This document shows positions 28,454 through 38,069 of a stretch of DNA of 64,000 bases, in pieces (position 1 is the stretch's first letter; every line of letters starts with the position of its first letter). The notes beneath the pieces were generated by a model. That model saw only the letters and a program-made list of their open reading frames with translations. It ran no database searches and was not told the DNA's origin. The stretch comes from an uncultured Spartobacteria bacterium (GTDB lineage: Bacteria; Verrucomicrobiota; Verrucomicrobiia; Chthoniobacterales; Chthoniobacteraceae): contig CAIRYQ010000091.1 in the NCBI GenBank assembly GCA_903882875.1, forward strand, positions 1 through 64,000, in the 5' to 3' direction. Made by a program: the position numbers and the translations under genes.

Positions 28454-31069
28454 ATGAACACCATGCACACTCCGTCGCTCGCGCTGGCCGCGATGCTGGC
28501 AGCCACACCAGCATTTTCCGCAAATCCTCCGGCGCCCGATGCCGCGCCGATGCCGGCGAAAGGTGAGGCGACTCCGCTGATGAAGCAGACGCCGATGCTC
28601 TCGCCTGCGGATGAGCTGAAGACGATCCAATTGCCCGCGGGCTACCGGCTCGAACTCGTGCTGAGCGAGCCGGACATCAAGGAGCCGATGGCGATCGCGT
28701 TCGACGGCAACGGGCGGATGTATGTCGTCGAGATGCGGACGTACATGCAGGACATTGACGGCACGGGCGAACTCGATCCGAAGAGCCGTGTATCGCGTCA
28801 CGAGAGCACGAAGGGTGATGGCGTTTTCGACAAGCACACTGTTTTCGCCGACAACCTCGTCGTGCCGCGCATGGTGCTGCCGCTGCAGGATTCGGTGCTC
28901 ATCGGCGAGACGAACACGAATGACGTGAATGAATTTCGCGATACGAAGCACGACGGCGTGTCGGATCAAAAGAAGCCGTGGTATGAGGGCGGACCGCGTG
29001 GCGGAAACATGGAGCATCAGCCGAGCGGGCTCGTGTGGGCGATGGATAATTGGATCTACACGACGTACAACGCGTATCGGCTGCGGTGGAATCCGAAGGG
29101 CTCGACTTTGAAGGAACCGACTGCGCCGAACGGCGGGCAGTGGGGACTTTGCCAGGATGATTTTGGCAAGCCGTGGTTCTCGAACGCGGGCGGCGAAAAG
29201 GGCGTTTGGAATTTTCAGACGCATGTCGCGTACGGTGCGATCAATGTGCCGAGCCAGTGGGACGACTCGTGGATGACGGTGTGGCCGGCGGTCGGGATGT
29301 TCGACGTGCAGGGCGGCAAGAACCGGCATCGCGAGGACGGGACGCTGAATCATTTCACCGCGTCGTGCGGGCAGGAGATTTTCCGCGGCGACCGCCTGCC
29401 GGCGGAATTGCGCGGCAATGTGTTTTTGCCGGAGCCGGTCGGACGCATGATCCGGCGCGGCATCGTCGAGGTGAAGGACGGCGTCACCACGCTGAAAAAT
29501 CCGTATCCGGAGTCGGAGTTCATCCGCAGCATAGACCCGAATTTCCGTCCCGTGGACATGAAGACCGGGCCGGACGGCTGCCTCTACATCGTGGATGCGT
29601 ATCGCGGGATCATTCAGGAGGGGAACTGGGTGCGCGCGGGATCGTATTTGCGCCCGCAGGTCGAGCGATGGGGTCTGCAGAACAACACCAACCACGGGCG
29701 CGTGTGGCGGCTCGTGCACAAGGATTTCACACCCGGCCCGCAGCCGAAGATGCTCGATGAAAAATCCGAGCAGCTCGTCGCGCACCTTGAACATCCGAAT
29801 GGTTTCTGGCGCGACACCGCGCAGAAATTGCTCGTCGTGCGGCAGGATCAGTCGGTCGTCCCTGCGCTGCAAACAATGGCGCGCACGAGCAAAAATCCGC
29901 TCGCGCGGATGCACGCGATGTGGACGCTCGAAGGCCTCGGCGCGCTCGACGCGACGCTCGCGCGCGAAAAGCTGAAGGATGAAAATCCGCGCGTCCGCGA
30001 GAATGCGATTCGCGCGACGGAGACGCTGATCAAGGCGGGCGACAAGTCGCTCATCGCGGACATCACCGCGCTGGCGAACGATGCGGATCCGAACGTCGTC
30101 ATCCAGGTGATCGGCACGGCGAAGGTGCAGAATTTTCCCGACTGGGAAAAACTCGCGCAGCTCACGATCACCGCGAGCAAGTCGGCGGGCGTGCAGGAAA
30201 TCGGCAAGGCGCTCATCACCGTGCCGAAGCCGATGGACACGAATGTCTTCAGCAAGGAGCAGATCGTCGTGCTGAAAAAGGGCGAGGCCATTTACAAGGA
30301 GCTGTGCTTCGCGTGCCACGGGTTCGACGGCAAGGGCATGCCGATGCAGGGCAAGCCGGGCGTGACGATGGCGCCGCCATTCGCCGGATCGAAGACGATC
30401 GCCGGCCATCGCGACGGCCCGGTGCTCGTGCTGCTGCACGGCCTTGCGGGGCCGGTGAACGGCAAGACCTACGAGGCGCAGATGGTCTCGATGGCCACGA
30501 ACTCGGACGACTGGATCGCGTCCGTCGCGAGCTATGTGCGCAACAGCTTTGGCAACAGCGGAGCATTCGTGACGCCGGACGAAGTGAAACGCCTCCGCGT
30601 CGCGACGAAGGATCGCACGCAGCCTTGGACGCAGCAGGAACTCATGGACGCGCTGCCGAAGCCGCTGGGTGATTCCAAAAAGTGGAAGCTCACCGCGAGC
30701 GTGAATTCCGCCGGGTGCAGCGCCGCGATTGATGGCAACGCGACGACGCGCTGGGACACGCATGGCTCGCAGACGCCCGGCCAGTGGTTCCAGATCGAGC
30801 TGCCCGCCGAGACGGAAGTCGCCGGCGTGCGCCTCGACGCGGGCAAGTCCGCCAATGACTTTCCGCGCGGCTACAAGGTCGAGTTGAGCGCGGACGGCAC
30901 GACGTGGGGCAAGCCCGTCGCCGAGGGCAAGGGTGGCGGGACGATCACGGACATCCCGTTTGCGCCGGCGAAGGCGAAGTTCATCCGCATCACGCAGACC
31001 GGCGCGGTGCAGGGAAAATTCTGGAGCATCCACGAACTCTCGGTGCTGAAGTCGGGCGGGAAGCTGTGA
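28454..31069 (+). CDS. PVC-type haem-binding propeller protein with F5/8C domain
   Basis: 871 aa. A signal peptide (about 1-22) precedes a six-bladed propeller-like region related to sugar dehydrogenases (about 55-430; PAGYRLELVLSEPDIKEPMA at its start). Next come HEAT-type helical repeats (about 440-600), a cytochrome c motif CFACH (about 617) with MAPPF beyond it, and a C-terminal discoidin-like (F5/8 type C) domain (about 730-870). These modular proteins are typical of Planctomycetes and Verrucomicrobia and are thought to take part in periplasmic oxidation of carbohydrates. The F5/8C domain may bind glycans. It starts an 11-kb same-strand cluster of secreted PVC proteins. Confidence 0.87.
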   Translation: MNTMHTPSLALAAMLAATPAFSANPPAPDAAPMPAKGEATPLMKQTPMLSPADELKTIQLPAGYRLELVLSEPDIKEPMAIAFDGNGRMYVVEMRTYMQDIDGTGELDPKSRVSRHESTKGDGVFDKHTVFADNLVVPRMVLPLQDSVLIGETNTNDVNEFRDTKHDGVSDQKKPWYEGGPRGGNMEHQPSGLVWAMDNWIYTTYNAYRLRWNPKGSTLKEPTAPNGGQWGLCQDDFGKPWFSNAGGEKGVWNFQTHVAYGAINVPSQWDDSWMTVWPAVGMFDVQGGKNRHREDGTLNHFTASCGQEIFRGDRLPAELRGNVFLPEPVGRMIRRGIVEVKDGVTTLKNPYPESEFIRSIDPNFRPVDMKTGPDGCLYIVDAYRGIIQEGNWVRAGSYLRPQVERWGLQNNTNHGRVWRLVHKDFTPGPQPKMLDEKSEQLVAHLEHPNGFWRDTAQKLLVVRQDQSVVPALQTMARTSKNPLARMHAMWTLEGLGALDATLAREKLKDENPRVRENAIRATETLIKAGDKSLIADITALANDADPNVVIQVIGTAKVQNFPDWEKLAQLTITASKSAGVQEIGKALITVPKPMDTNVFSKEQIVVLKKGEAIYKELCFACHGFDGKGMPMQGKPGVTMAPPFAGSKTIAGHRDGPVLVLLHGLAGPVNGKTYEAQMVSMATNSDDWIASVASYVRNSFGNSGAFVTPDEVKRLRVATKDRTQPWTQQELMDALPKPLGDSKKWKLTASVNSAGCSAAIDGNATTRWDTHGSQTPGQWFQIELPAETEVAGVRLDAGKSANDFPRGYKVELSADGTTWGKPVAEGKGGGTITDIPFAPAKAKFIRITQTGAVQGKFWSIHELSVLKSGGKL

Positions 31070-31109
31070 TCTAAGCTGAGCGGCAATCGCCGCTACACTC
31101 CATGAAGCC

Positions 31110-34100
31110 ATGAAAGTCCGACAGACCTCCTCGTTTCTGAGTGCCGTGCTCGCCGCGGCAGCGGGCGCTGCGCCGGTTCCACCGGATCACGCGGAGCGGA
31201 TGACGAAGGGGCTGGTGATTTTTCAAAAGGAGATCGCGCCGCTGTTGAAGGAGCATTGCGTGAAGTGCCACGGCGGCGAGAAGACTAAGGCCGACCTGGA
31301 TCTCGTGACGCGAGAGGGGCTGCTCAAGGGCGGCGCGGACGGCGTGGATGTCGTGCCGTTCAGCGCCGCGGAGAGCAAGGTGATGAAGATGCTGCGGCAC
31401 GAGGAGGAGCCGCACATGCCGGAGAAAAAGCCGCGCCTGCCCGATGCGGCGATTGCGAAGTTTGCCGAGTGGATTGATGCGGGGGCGCCGTATTCCGAAC
31501 CGCTGATTGAAGGCCGCAAGCCCGCACGGGATCGCAGCGTGGTGACGGCGGAGGACCGGCAGTGGTGGGCGTTTCAGCCGCTGGCGAAGGTCGCGGTGCC
31601 GAGTGCTCGGGTCTCAGTGCTCAGTGCTCAGTCAAAGCAGCCACATCTGAGCACTACGCGCTGGGCAACGAGCACTAATCCTATTGACGCCTTTCTCGCC
31701 GTGAAGGCGGCGGAGAAAAAGCTCGCGCTCGCCGCGCCCGCGGATGCAGCGACGCTCGTGCGCCGCGCATTTCTCACGATTCACGGCGTGCCTCCGACGC
31801 CGGAGCAGATTGCGGCTTTTGAAAAGGACTTCGCCGTGAATCCGCAGTCCGCGATGGCTAAGCTTGCCGACGAATTGCTCGCCTCGCCGCGCTACGGCGA
31901 GCGGTGGGCGCGGCACTGGCTTGATGTCGCGCGCTTTGCGGAGTCGAGCGGCTTCGAGCACGACTATGATCGCGAGGGCGCGTTCCATTTCCGCGACTTC
32001 GTGATCAAGGCGTTGAACAGCGACATGCCTTACGATCAGTTTGTGCGCTGGCAGCTCGCTGGCGATGAGTTTGCGCCGGGCGATCCGCTCGCGCTCACGG
32101 CGACGGGATTCCTCGGTGCGGGAGTTTTTCCGACGCAGATCACGGCGAACGAAGTCGAGCGCACGCGCTACGACGCGATGGACGACATGCTTTCGACGAC
32201 CAGCTCGGCATTCCTCGGGCTGACGGTCGGCTGCGCGCGCTGCCACGATCACAAATACGATCCGATCCCGACGCGCGACTACTACCGGATGCTGAGCACG
32301 TTCACGACGACGACGCGCAGCGTGATCGATCTCGATCTCGATTCCGAGAAGAATGCGCCGAAGCTGCGCGAGTGGATGGTGCTGCGCGAACCGCTCGCGG
32401 CGGATCTCGCGAAGCATGAAAAGGAGCTGCACGGGAAATTCGACGACTGGCTCACGTCTGGCGCGGAGATGCCGAAGGGCGCGACGTGGAGCGTGCTCAC
32501 GATGAGCGACACGAAGTCGAAAGCGGGCGCGACATTTACGCGGCTCGATGACGGTTCGTATCTCGCAGGCGGCACGAACGGCGGCGAGGACACCTACACA
32601 TTCACCGCGAAGACGCCGCTGCGGCGTATCACGGGGCTGCGACTCGATGCGCTCGCTCATCCCTCGATGAAAAAGGGCGGGCCGGGACGCGCGGACAACG
32701 GCAATTTTGCGTTGAGCAAAATCCGCGTGTTCGCAAAGGCGGCATCCGGCGGAGAGGAGACGGAGGTGAAGCTCGCGAAGGCGGTCGCGGACTTCGAGCA
32801 GAACAAGGCGAGCCTGAGCATCGCGTCGTCACTCGACGACAATCCGAAGACGGGCTGGGCGGTGGATCCGCAGTTTGGGAAGGATCACTCGGCGGTGTTC
32901 ACGTTCGCGCAGCCGGTGGATTTCGAGGGCGGTGCGACGCTGCGCGTGGTGCTGGAGTTTGCGGTGAACAGGCAGCATAACATCGGGCGTCCGCGACTGT
33001 CGGTGATCGTGGACGTGGAGCCGCGGGTCGGTGGCGAGACGCTGCCTGCGGCCGTGGTCGCGGCATTTGATGCGTTGCAAAAAAAGAATGCGCTCAACGA
33101 GAAACAGCGCGTCGCACTTTTCGACTGGTGGAAGCGGCGCGACGTAGGCTGGCGCGCGCTCGATGCGAAACTCGCCGCGCACGACGCGAAGAGGCCGGTG
33201 AACACGACAAAAGTCCTCGTGTGCGCGGAGGGCTACAAGCCGCTCGTGATGCACTCGCAGGGTGCGAATTTTTTCGAGGAGACGTTTGTGCTGAAGCGCG
33301 GCAACACGGAACTGAAGGACGGCGTGGCGACGCAGAGTTTCCTGCAGGTGCTCATGCCGTCGGCGGATGCAACGCAGCAGTGGCTTTGGAAACCGCAGCC
33401 GGGCGCGCAGTATTCCGGACGCAGGCGTTCGCTGGCGAACTGGATCACGGATGTCGAGCACGGCGCGGGTGCGCTCGCGGCGCGCGTGATCGTGAACCGC
33501 GTGTGGCAGCATCACTTCGGGCGCGGGCTGGTCGCGACGCCGAATGACTTCGGGCGCACGGGCACGCTGCCGTCGAATCCGGAATTGCTCGACTGGCTCG
33601 CCGGCGAGCTCATCCGCGGCGGCTGGAAGCTCAAGCCGCTGCACAAGCTGATCATGACAAGCGCCGCGTGGCAGCAGAGCAGCGCGCGCGACGCTGCGAA
33701 GGAAGCGGCGGATCCCGCTAATGACACTTTCTCGCGACGCGTGCCGCAGCGACTCGAGGGCGAGGCATTGCGCGACTCGATGCTCGCGGTCAGCGGCGTG
33801 CTGGATGCGACGATGTTCGGCCCTGGCACGAAGGATGAGCGCAGCAAACGGCGGAGCATTTATTTCACGATCAAGCGCAGCCAGCTCATCGGCTCGATGG
33901 TGGCATTTGATCTGCCTGAGCCGCTCGTGAGCCAGGGCGCGCGCCCGACGACGACGGTCGCGCCGCAGGCGCTGATGCTGATGAACGGGCCGCAGGTGCA
34001 CGAGTGGGCGGAGGCCTTTGCAGCGCGAATGGAAACGGAGACGGGCGACGATGCGCGGATCGCGCGTGCGTATCTGATCGCGCTCGGCCGTGCGCCGCGC

Positions 34101-34247
34101 GCGCAGGAAGCGGAGTCGGCGCGTGCTTTCGTCGCGGCGCAGACGGCGAGTTACACCGCCGAGGGAAAACCGAACGCCGCGCACCTCGCGCTCGCGGATT
34201 TTGCGCAGGTGATTTTCGGGCTGAATGATTTCGCGTATGCGCAATAG
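31110..34247 (+). CDS. PSD1-DUF1549-DUF1553 protein (Planctomycete cytochrome C)
   Basis: 1045 aa with a signal peptide. A PSD1 cytochrome c domain has CVKCHGG (about 50-56). DUF1549 follows (about 190-400; SPRYGERWARHWLDVARFAE and CARCHDHKYDPI, a second CxxCH). A beta-rich insert lies at about 430-640 and DUF1553 at about 770-1020 (RVWQHHFGRGLVATPNDFGR). The family is PVC-specific and nearly always sits next to a DUF1501 gene, as here (30 bp downstream). The pair is believed to act in polysaccharide use, but the chemistry is unknown. At about residues 164-190 a short repeat element is inserted in frame (31601-31676). Confidence 0.88.
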   Translation: MKVRQTSSFLSAVLAAAAGAAPVPPDHAERMTKGLVIFQKEIAPLLKEHCVKCHGGEKTKADLDLVTREGLLKGGADGVDVVPFSAAESKVMKMLRHEEEPHMPEKKPRLPDAAIAKFAEWIDAGAPYSEPLIEGRKPARDRSVVTAEDRQWWAFQPLAKVAVPSARVSVLSAQSKQPHLSTTRWATSTNPIDAFLAVKAAEKKLALAAPADAATLVRRAFLTIHGVPPTPEQIAAFEKDFAVNPQSAMAKLADELLASPRYGERWARHWLDVARFAESSGFEHDYDREGAFHFRDFVIKALNSDMPYDQFVRWQLAGDEFAPGDPLALTATGFLGAGVFPTQITANEVERTRYDAMDDMLSTTSSAFLGLTVGCARCHDHKYDPIPTRDYYRMLSTFTTTTRSVIDLDLDSEKNAPKLREWMVLREPLAADLAKHEKELHGKFDDWLTSGAEMPKGATWSVLTMSDTKSKAGATFTRLDDGSYLAGGTNGGEDTYTFTAKTPLRRITGLRLDALAHPSMKKGGPGRADNGNFALSKIRVFAKAASGGEETEVKLAKAVADFEQNKASLSIASSLDDNPKTGWAVDPQFGKDHSAVFTFAQPVDFEGGATLRVVLEFAVNRQHNIGRPRLSVIVDVEPRVGGETLPAAVVAAFDALQKKNALNEKQRVALFDWWKRRDVGWRALDAKLAAHDAKRPVNTTKVLVCAEGYKPLVMHSQGANFFEETFVLKRGNTELKDGVATQSFLQVLMPSADATQQWLWKPQPGAQYSGRRRSLANWITDVEHGAGALAARVIVNRVWQHHFGRGLVATPNDFGRTGTLPSNPELLDWLAGELIRGGWKLKPLHKLIMTSAAWQQSSARDAAKEAADPANDTFSRRVPQRLEGEALRDSMLAVSGVLDATMFGPGTKDERSKRRSIYFTIKRSQLIGSMVAFDLPEPLVSQGARPTTTVAPQALMLMNGPQVHEWAEAFAARMETETGDDARIARAYLIALGRAPRAQEAESARAFVAAQTASYTAEGKPNAAHLALADFAQVIFGLNDFAYAQ
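31601..31676. repeat. Nested inverted-repeat element inside the PSD1 gene
   Basis: AGTGCTCG (31602-31609) pairs with CGAGCACT (31669-31676). Inside these, AGTGCTCAG occurs twice in overlap (31616-31631) and pairs with CTGAGCACT (31647-31655). The element is in frame and encodes a Ser/Thr-rich stretch between the PSD1 and DUF1549 domains, where family members have only a short linker before NPIDAF. It looks like a small palindromic element accepted by a tolerant linker. Confidence 0.75.
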
Positions 34248-34277
34248 CGGACGCAGCGCACTAACTTCCATCCGAAC

Positions 34278-35708
34278 ATGAACTCCTTTCAACACCCTCT
34301 ATCACGTCGCCAGCTTCTCCAGCGTGCGGGCGGCGGATTTGGAATGCTTGCGCTCACGTCGTTGCTCGATCGTGCGGGCGCGGCTTCGCTGAATCCGCTC
34401 GCGCCGAAATCACCGCCGCTGCGTGCGCGGGCGAAATCTGTGATCTGGATTTTCACGAATGGCGGGCCGAGCCAGGTGGACACTTGGGACTACAAGCCGG
34501 AGCTCGCGAAGCGCGACGGGCAGCCGCTCGAGGGCTTTGACACGAAGACGGGATTTTTCCCCGCGTCGGTCGGGCCGCTGATGAAGTCACCGTTCGAGTG
34601 GCAGCAGCACGGCAAGAGCGGGACTTGGACGAGCGGGCTCTTCCCGCATCTCTCGCAGCATGTGGACAAGATGGCGTTCATCCACTCGTGCTGGACGCAG
34701 TCGAACAACCACTCGCCCGCGCTTTTCATGATCAATACGGGACAGACGCGCATGGGCTATCCGTGCGTCGGGTCGTGGGTGACATACGGTCTCGGCTCGA
34801 CGAGCGATTCGCTGCCGGCATTTGTCGTGATGAGCGATCCGAAAAATCGCGGCCTGCCCAAAGGGACCGCGCTGAACTGGGGCGCGGGATTTTTGCCGAG
34901 CGTGTATCAGGGCACGTGGCTGCGTCCGCAAGGCGAGCCGATTGATAATTTGAGGCGCCTGTCAAATCTCAACGATGAGCGCCAGCGCGCGCAGCTCGAC
35001 CTTCTCGCGAAGTTGAACCGCGCATCGCTCGGCGACAGCGCGGTGGAGAGCGAACTGTCGGCGCGTATCGAGAGCTTCGAGCTGGCGTATCGGATGCAGA
35101 CGGCGGCGCCGGAGGCGTTCGATGTGTCGAAGGAGCCAGAGCATGTGAAGAAACTCTACGGCCTGGATCAGCCGCACTGCGCGCACATCGCTTCGCAGTG
35201 CATGATGGCGCGGCGCATGGTCGAGCGCGGCGTGCGCTTTGTGCAAATCTACAGCGGCGGGATGGAAAACCAGCAGTCGTGGGACTGCCACGCGGATCTC
35301 GTGGGCAACCACACCGGCTTCGCATCCGAGACCGATCAACCGGTCGCCGCGCTGCTCGCGGACCTCGAACAGCGCGGGCTTTTGAAAGACACGCTTGTCG
35401 TGTGGGGCGGAGAATTCGGACGGCTGCCCGTGTCGCAGAAGGGCGGCAAGCCGGGGCGCGATCACAATCCGCACGCATTCACGGTGTGGCTCGCGGGCGG
35501 CGGCGTGAAGGGCGGCTTCCACTACGGCGAGACGGACGAGATCGGGCACAAGGCCGTGGTGGATCGTGTGGGTGTCCACGATTTGCACGCGACTTTGCTG
35601 CACGCACTCGGGCTCGATCACGAGAAGCTGACGTTCAAATTCCAAGGGCTCGACCAGCGGCTCACGGGTGTGGAGAAGTCGCGCGTGGTGCAGGAAGTTT
35701 TTGCGTAG
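34278..35708 (+). CDS. DUF1501 protein, Tat-exported
   Basis: 476 aa. The N-terminus carries SRRQLLQRAGGGFGMLAL, a twin-arginine signal. The DUF1501 core is of the alkaline-phosphatase/sulfatase fold: WIFTNGGPSQVDTWDYKP, DHNPHAFTVWLAGGGVKGG and a terminal GLDQRLTGV segment are typical. The catalytic state of the family is not established. It follows its PSD1 partner by 30 bp and is probably co-transcribed. Confidence 0.87.
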   Translation: MNSFQHPLSRRQLLQRAGGGFGMLALTSLLDRAGAASLNPLAPKSPPLRARAKSVIWIFTNGGPSQVDTWDYKPELAKRDGQPLEGFDTKTGFFPASVGPLMKSPFEWQQHGKSGTWTSGLFPHLSQHVDKMAFIHSCWTQSNNHSPALFMINTGQTRMGYPCVGSWVTYGLGSTSDSLPAFVVMSDPKNRGLPKGTALNWGAGFLPSVYQGTWLRPQGEPIDNLRRLSNLNDERQRAQLDLLAKLNRASLGDSAVESELSARIESFELAYRMQTAAPEAFDVSKEPEHVKKLYGLDQPHCAHIASQCMMARRMVERGVRFVQIYSGGMENQQSWDCHADLVGNHTGFASETDQPVAALLADLEQRGLLKDTLVVWGGEFGRLPVSQKGGKPGRDHNPHAFTVWLAGGGVKGGFHYGETDEIGHKAVVDRVGVHDLHATLLHALGLDHEKLTFKFQGLDQRLTGVEKSRVVQEVFA

Positions 35709-35852
35709 CAATCAAGGTTGGCGCGGCGAGACGTGGATGTCCTCGTTTGTCGCGATCATATGTGACGGAGAATTCAGGTCGCATTCGCCCCTTTTGGCGC
35801 TATTCCTTCTGCAACGGCCTGCCTCACAGTCCGCCCAATCATCCCCGAAGCC

Positions 35853-38018
35853 ATGAAACGTCTCATCCTTTCCGCCTCGATCGCAGCCTGCTCCATCCTC
35901 GTGTGGACGCACCCGGCCTCCGGTGCGAAGCCCAACAAGAAACAGCAGTCCCCGACACCTGCGCCCGTGGCGGCAAACAATGCAAGCCAGCCCGATGCGA
36001 CGCCGCTGAAGTCCGAGCTGCCTTCGCCGTGGCGCACTTGGAGCGATCCGCAGGGGAACAAGATCGAGGCCGCATTTTGCTCGCTCTACGGAAATATCCT
36101 CACGGTGCAGACGCGCGACGGGAAGACGGTGCAGATGTATCTCATGAACCTCGTGCCCGAGGATCGCGTGTTCGCCGCGGACTACATGAAGCGGCAGCGC
36201 GCGAATTCATTTGCGGACGACTACGTGAAGAAGGCGGCGTATCAGATTGATTACCTCATCGGTTCGACACTGGTGGCGAACAAGCAGAAGTTCAATGGCA
36301 ACGCGACGGAGGAGCAGTATGTGCGGCGCATCTACCTCGACGCCGTGGGCCGCATTCCGACCGCGGAGGAGTCGTCCGCATTTCTCGCCGACAAGGCACC
36401 GGACAAGCGCGCGAAGCTTGTGGACAAGCTGCTCTATTCGCCGGGCTACACGATGCACATGTACAATTGGATGGGCGACATGCTGCGGCTGAAGGACACG
36501 TTTGGCAAAGGCGTGCCTGCCTTCACATTTCAGGACTGGCTGAAGGATCAGCTGCACGCGGACCGTCCGTGGGATTCGCTCGTGCGCACGATGCTCACCG
36601 CGCAGGGCAAGGTGTGCGAAAACGGCGCGACCGGCTTCCTGCTCTACGACGCGCAGATGCCGCTCGACGGGGTGTCGAACCTGCTCACGACTTTCCTCGG
36701 CGCGAATGTCGCGTGCGCGCAGTGCCACGACCACCCGCTCGCGGACTGGAAGCAGCGCGAATTTTACCAGATGGCCGCGTTCTTCGGCGCGAGCGACGGC
36801 ATTGATGAAAAGATGCTCGGAGCCGGCAAGAAGCTCGCGAAAAATGGAGGCAAGGGAACGCCGGGACTGAACAAGGGGCTGGTGCAAAAAATCGCGAGTG
36901 CAAACGCGTATCGTCTGGAGGATACGAACAAGCAGCACCTCACTTTTCCAAAGGACTTCAAGGGCAACGATTCCAGTGTGAAGCCCGGCGCGCCGGTCAC
37001 GCCCACGCTCATCTCGTGGAGCAAGGCGGACGCGAAGAACCCCGCCTACAAAATCAACACTGCGAACCCGGCGCAGCTCCGCGAGGAGTTCGCGAGGTGG
37101 ATGACGCATCCGAACAACCCGCGCTTTGCCGAGAACATCGCGAACCGCGTGTGGAAAAAGGTGTTCGGCCTCGCGGTGCAGGAGCCGGTGTCGGACATTG
37201 ACGATCTCTCGAAGGCGAGCAACCCCGCGCTGCTCGCGCACCTCGCGACGATTATCAAGGCCGGGCGTTTCGACCTGCGCGAGTTCCAGCGCGTGCTGTT
37301 CAATTCGCAGACTTACCAGCGTGCCGCAAGCGCGTCGCCGGATTTGGAAAAAGGGCCGTATCTTTTCCCCGGTCCGCTCGTGCGTCGGCTGACGGCCGAG
37401 CAGGTGTGGGATAGCCTCGTGGTGCTCAGCGTCGGTCCGGATGTGGACAACATGATCCTGCGCCGCGGCGAAGACGAGAAGCTCATGTCGCTGCCTGGAA
37501 ATTCGCCGACGGCTGAGAATTTCAAATACGTGATTGACCGGCTGGGATCTTCCGGTGCGGCGATGGGCGGCGGGAAAAAAGGCGGCGGCGGCTCGGAAAA
37601 GGGCCTGCTCGCCGAATACCAGGGCGGCAAGCCGCAGCAGCGTTTCGGCATGATCCTCGCGCGTGCGAGCGAGCTGCCGCAGCCCGCGGCGGAGACACAT
37701 TTTCTGCGGCTCTTCGGCCAGAGCGACCGTCTCGTCGCCGATTCAAACACGACCGACGGCAGCGTGCCTCAGGCGCTCATGCTGATGAATGGCGGCGCGA
37801 GCAAGCTCATCACCGACACGAATTGCGCCGCAGTCGCCGCCGCTGAAAAGGCCGCTTCCACCGATGCAAAAGTGGACTCGCTCTACCTCGCATTCCTCGG
37901 CCGCAAGCCGACCGACGAGGAGCGCCCCGTCGCGACGCAGGCGATGACGACCGGCCTCGGCATGAGCGACCTCGCATGGGCGCTCGTGAACACGCGCGAG
38001 TTTCTTTTTGTGCAATGA
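35853..38018 (+). CDS. SHD1-DUF1549-DUF1553 secreted protein
   Basis: 721 aa with a signal peptide (about 1-24). After a Pro/Ala-rich linker an SHD1-like domain (about 60-110; RTWSDPQGNKIEAAFCS) takes the place of the PSD1 cytochrome. DUF1549 (about 125-310) retains CAQCHDHPLADW, a CxxCH haem-type site. DUF1553 covers about 410-720 (FAENIANRVWKKVFGLAV). A Gly/Lys-rich stretch near 570 is low in complexity. It lies upstream of the second DUF1501 gene (51 bp gap) and repeats the pair arrangement at 31110-35708. Confidence 0.86.
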   Translation: MKRLILSASIAACSILVWTHPASGAKPNKKQQSPTPAPVAANNASQPDATPLKSELPSPWRTWSDPQGNKIEAAFCSLYGNILTVQTRDGKTVQMYLMNLVPEDRVFAADYMKRQRANSFADDYVKKAAYQIDYLIGSTLVANKQKFNGNATEEQYVRRIYLDAVGRIPTAEESSAFLADKAPDKRAKLVDKLLYSPGYTMHMYNWMGDMLRLKDTFGKGVPAFTFQDWLKDQLHADRPWDSLVRTMLTAQGKVCENGATGFLLYDAQMPLDGVSNLLTTFLGANVACAQCHDHPLADWKQREFYQMAAFFGASDGIDEKMLGAGKKLAKNGGKGTPGLNKGLVQKIASANAYRLEDTNKQHLTFPKDFKGNDSSVKPGAPVTPTLISWSKADAKNPAYKINTANPAQLREEFARWMTHPNNPRFAENIANRVWKKVFGLAVQEPVSDIDDLSKASNPALLAHLATIIKAGRFDLREFQRVLFNSQTYQRAASASPDLEKGPYLFPGPLVRRLTAEQVWDSLVVLSVGPDVDNMILRRGEDEKLMSLPGNSPTAENFKYVIDRLGSSGAAMGGGKKGGGGSEKGLLAEYQGGKPQQRFGMILARASELPQPAAETHFLRLFGQSDRLVADSNTTDGSVPQALMLMNGGASKLITDTNCAAVAAAEKAASTDAKVDSLYLAFLGRKPTDEERPVATQAMTTGLGMSDLAWALVNTREFLFVQ

Positions 38019-38069
38019 CCGCAGCGCGCCAACCAAGAACCACGAACTAAGAACCCAAAAACCTCCGCC

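Noticed and set aside
28448-31111. 887-codon minus-strand ORF
   Set aside because: Antisense to the haem-binding propeller gene; composition is typical of GC-bias shadows.
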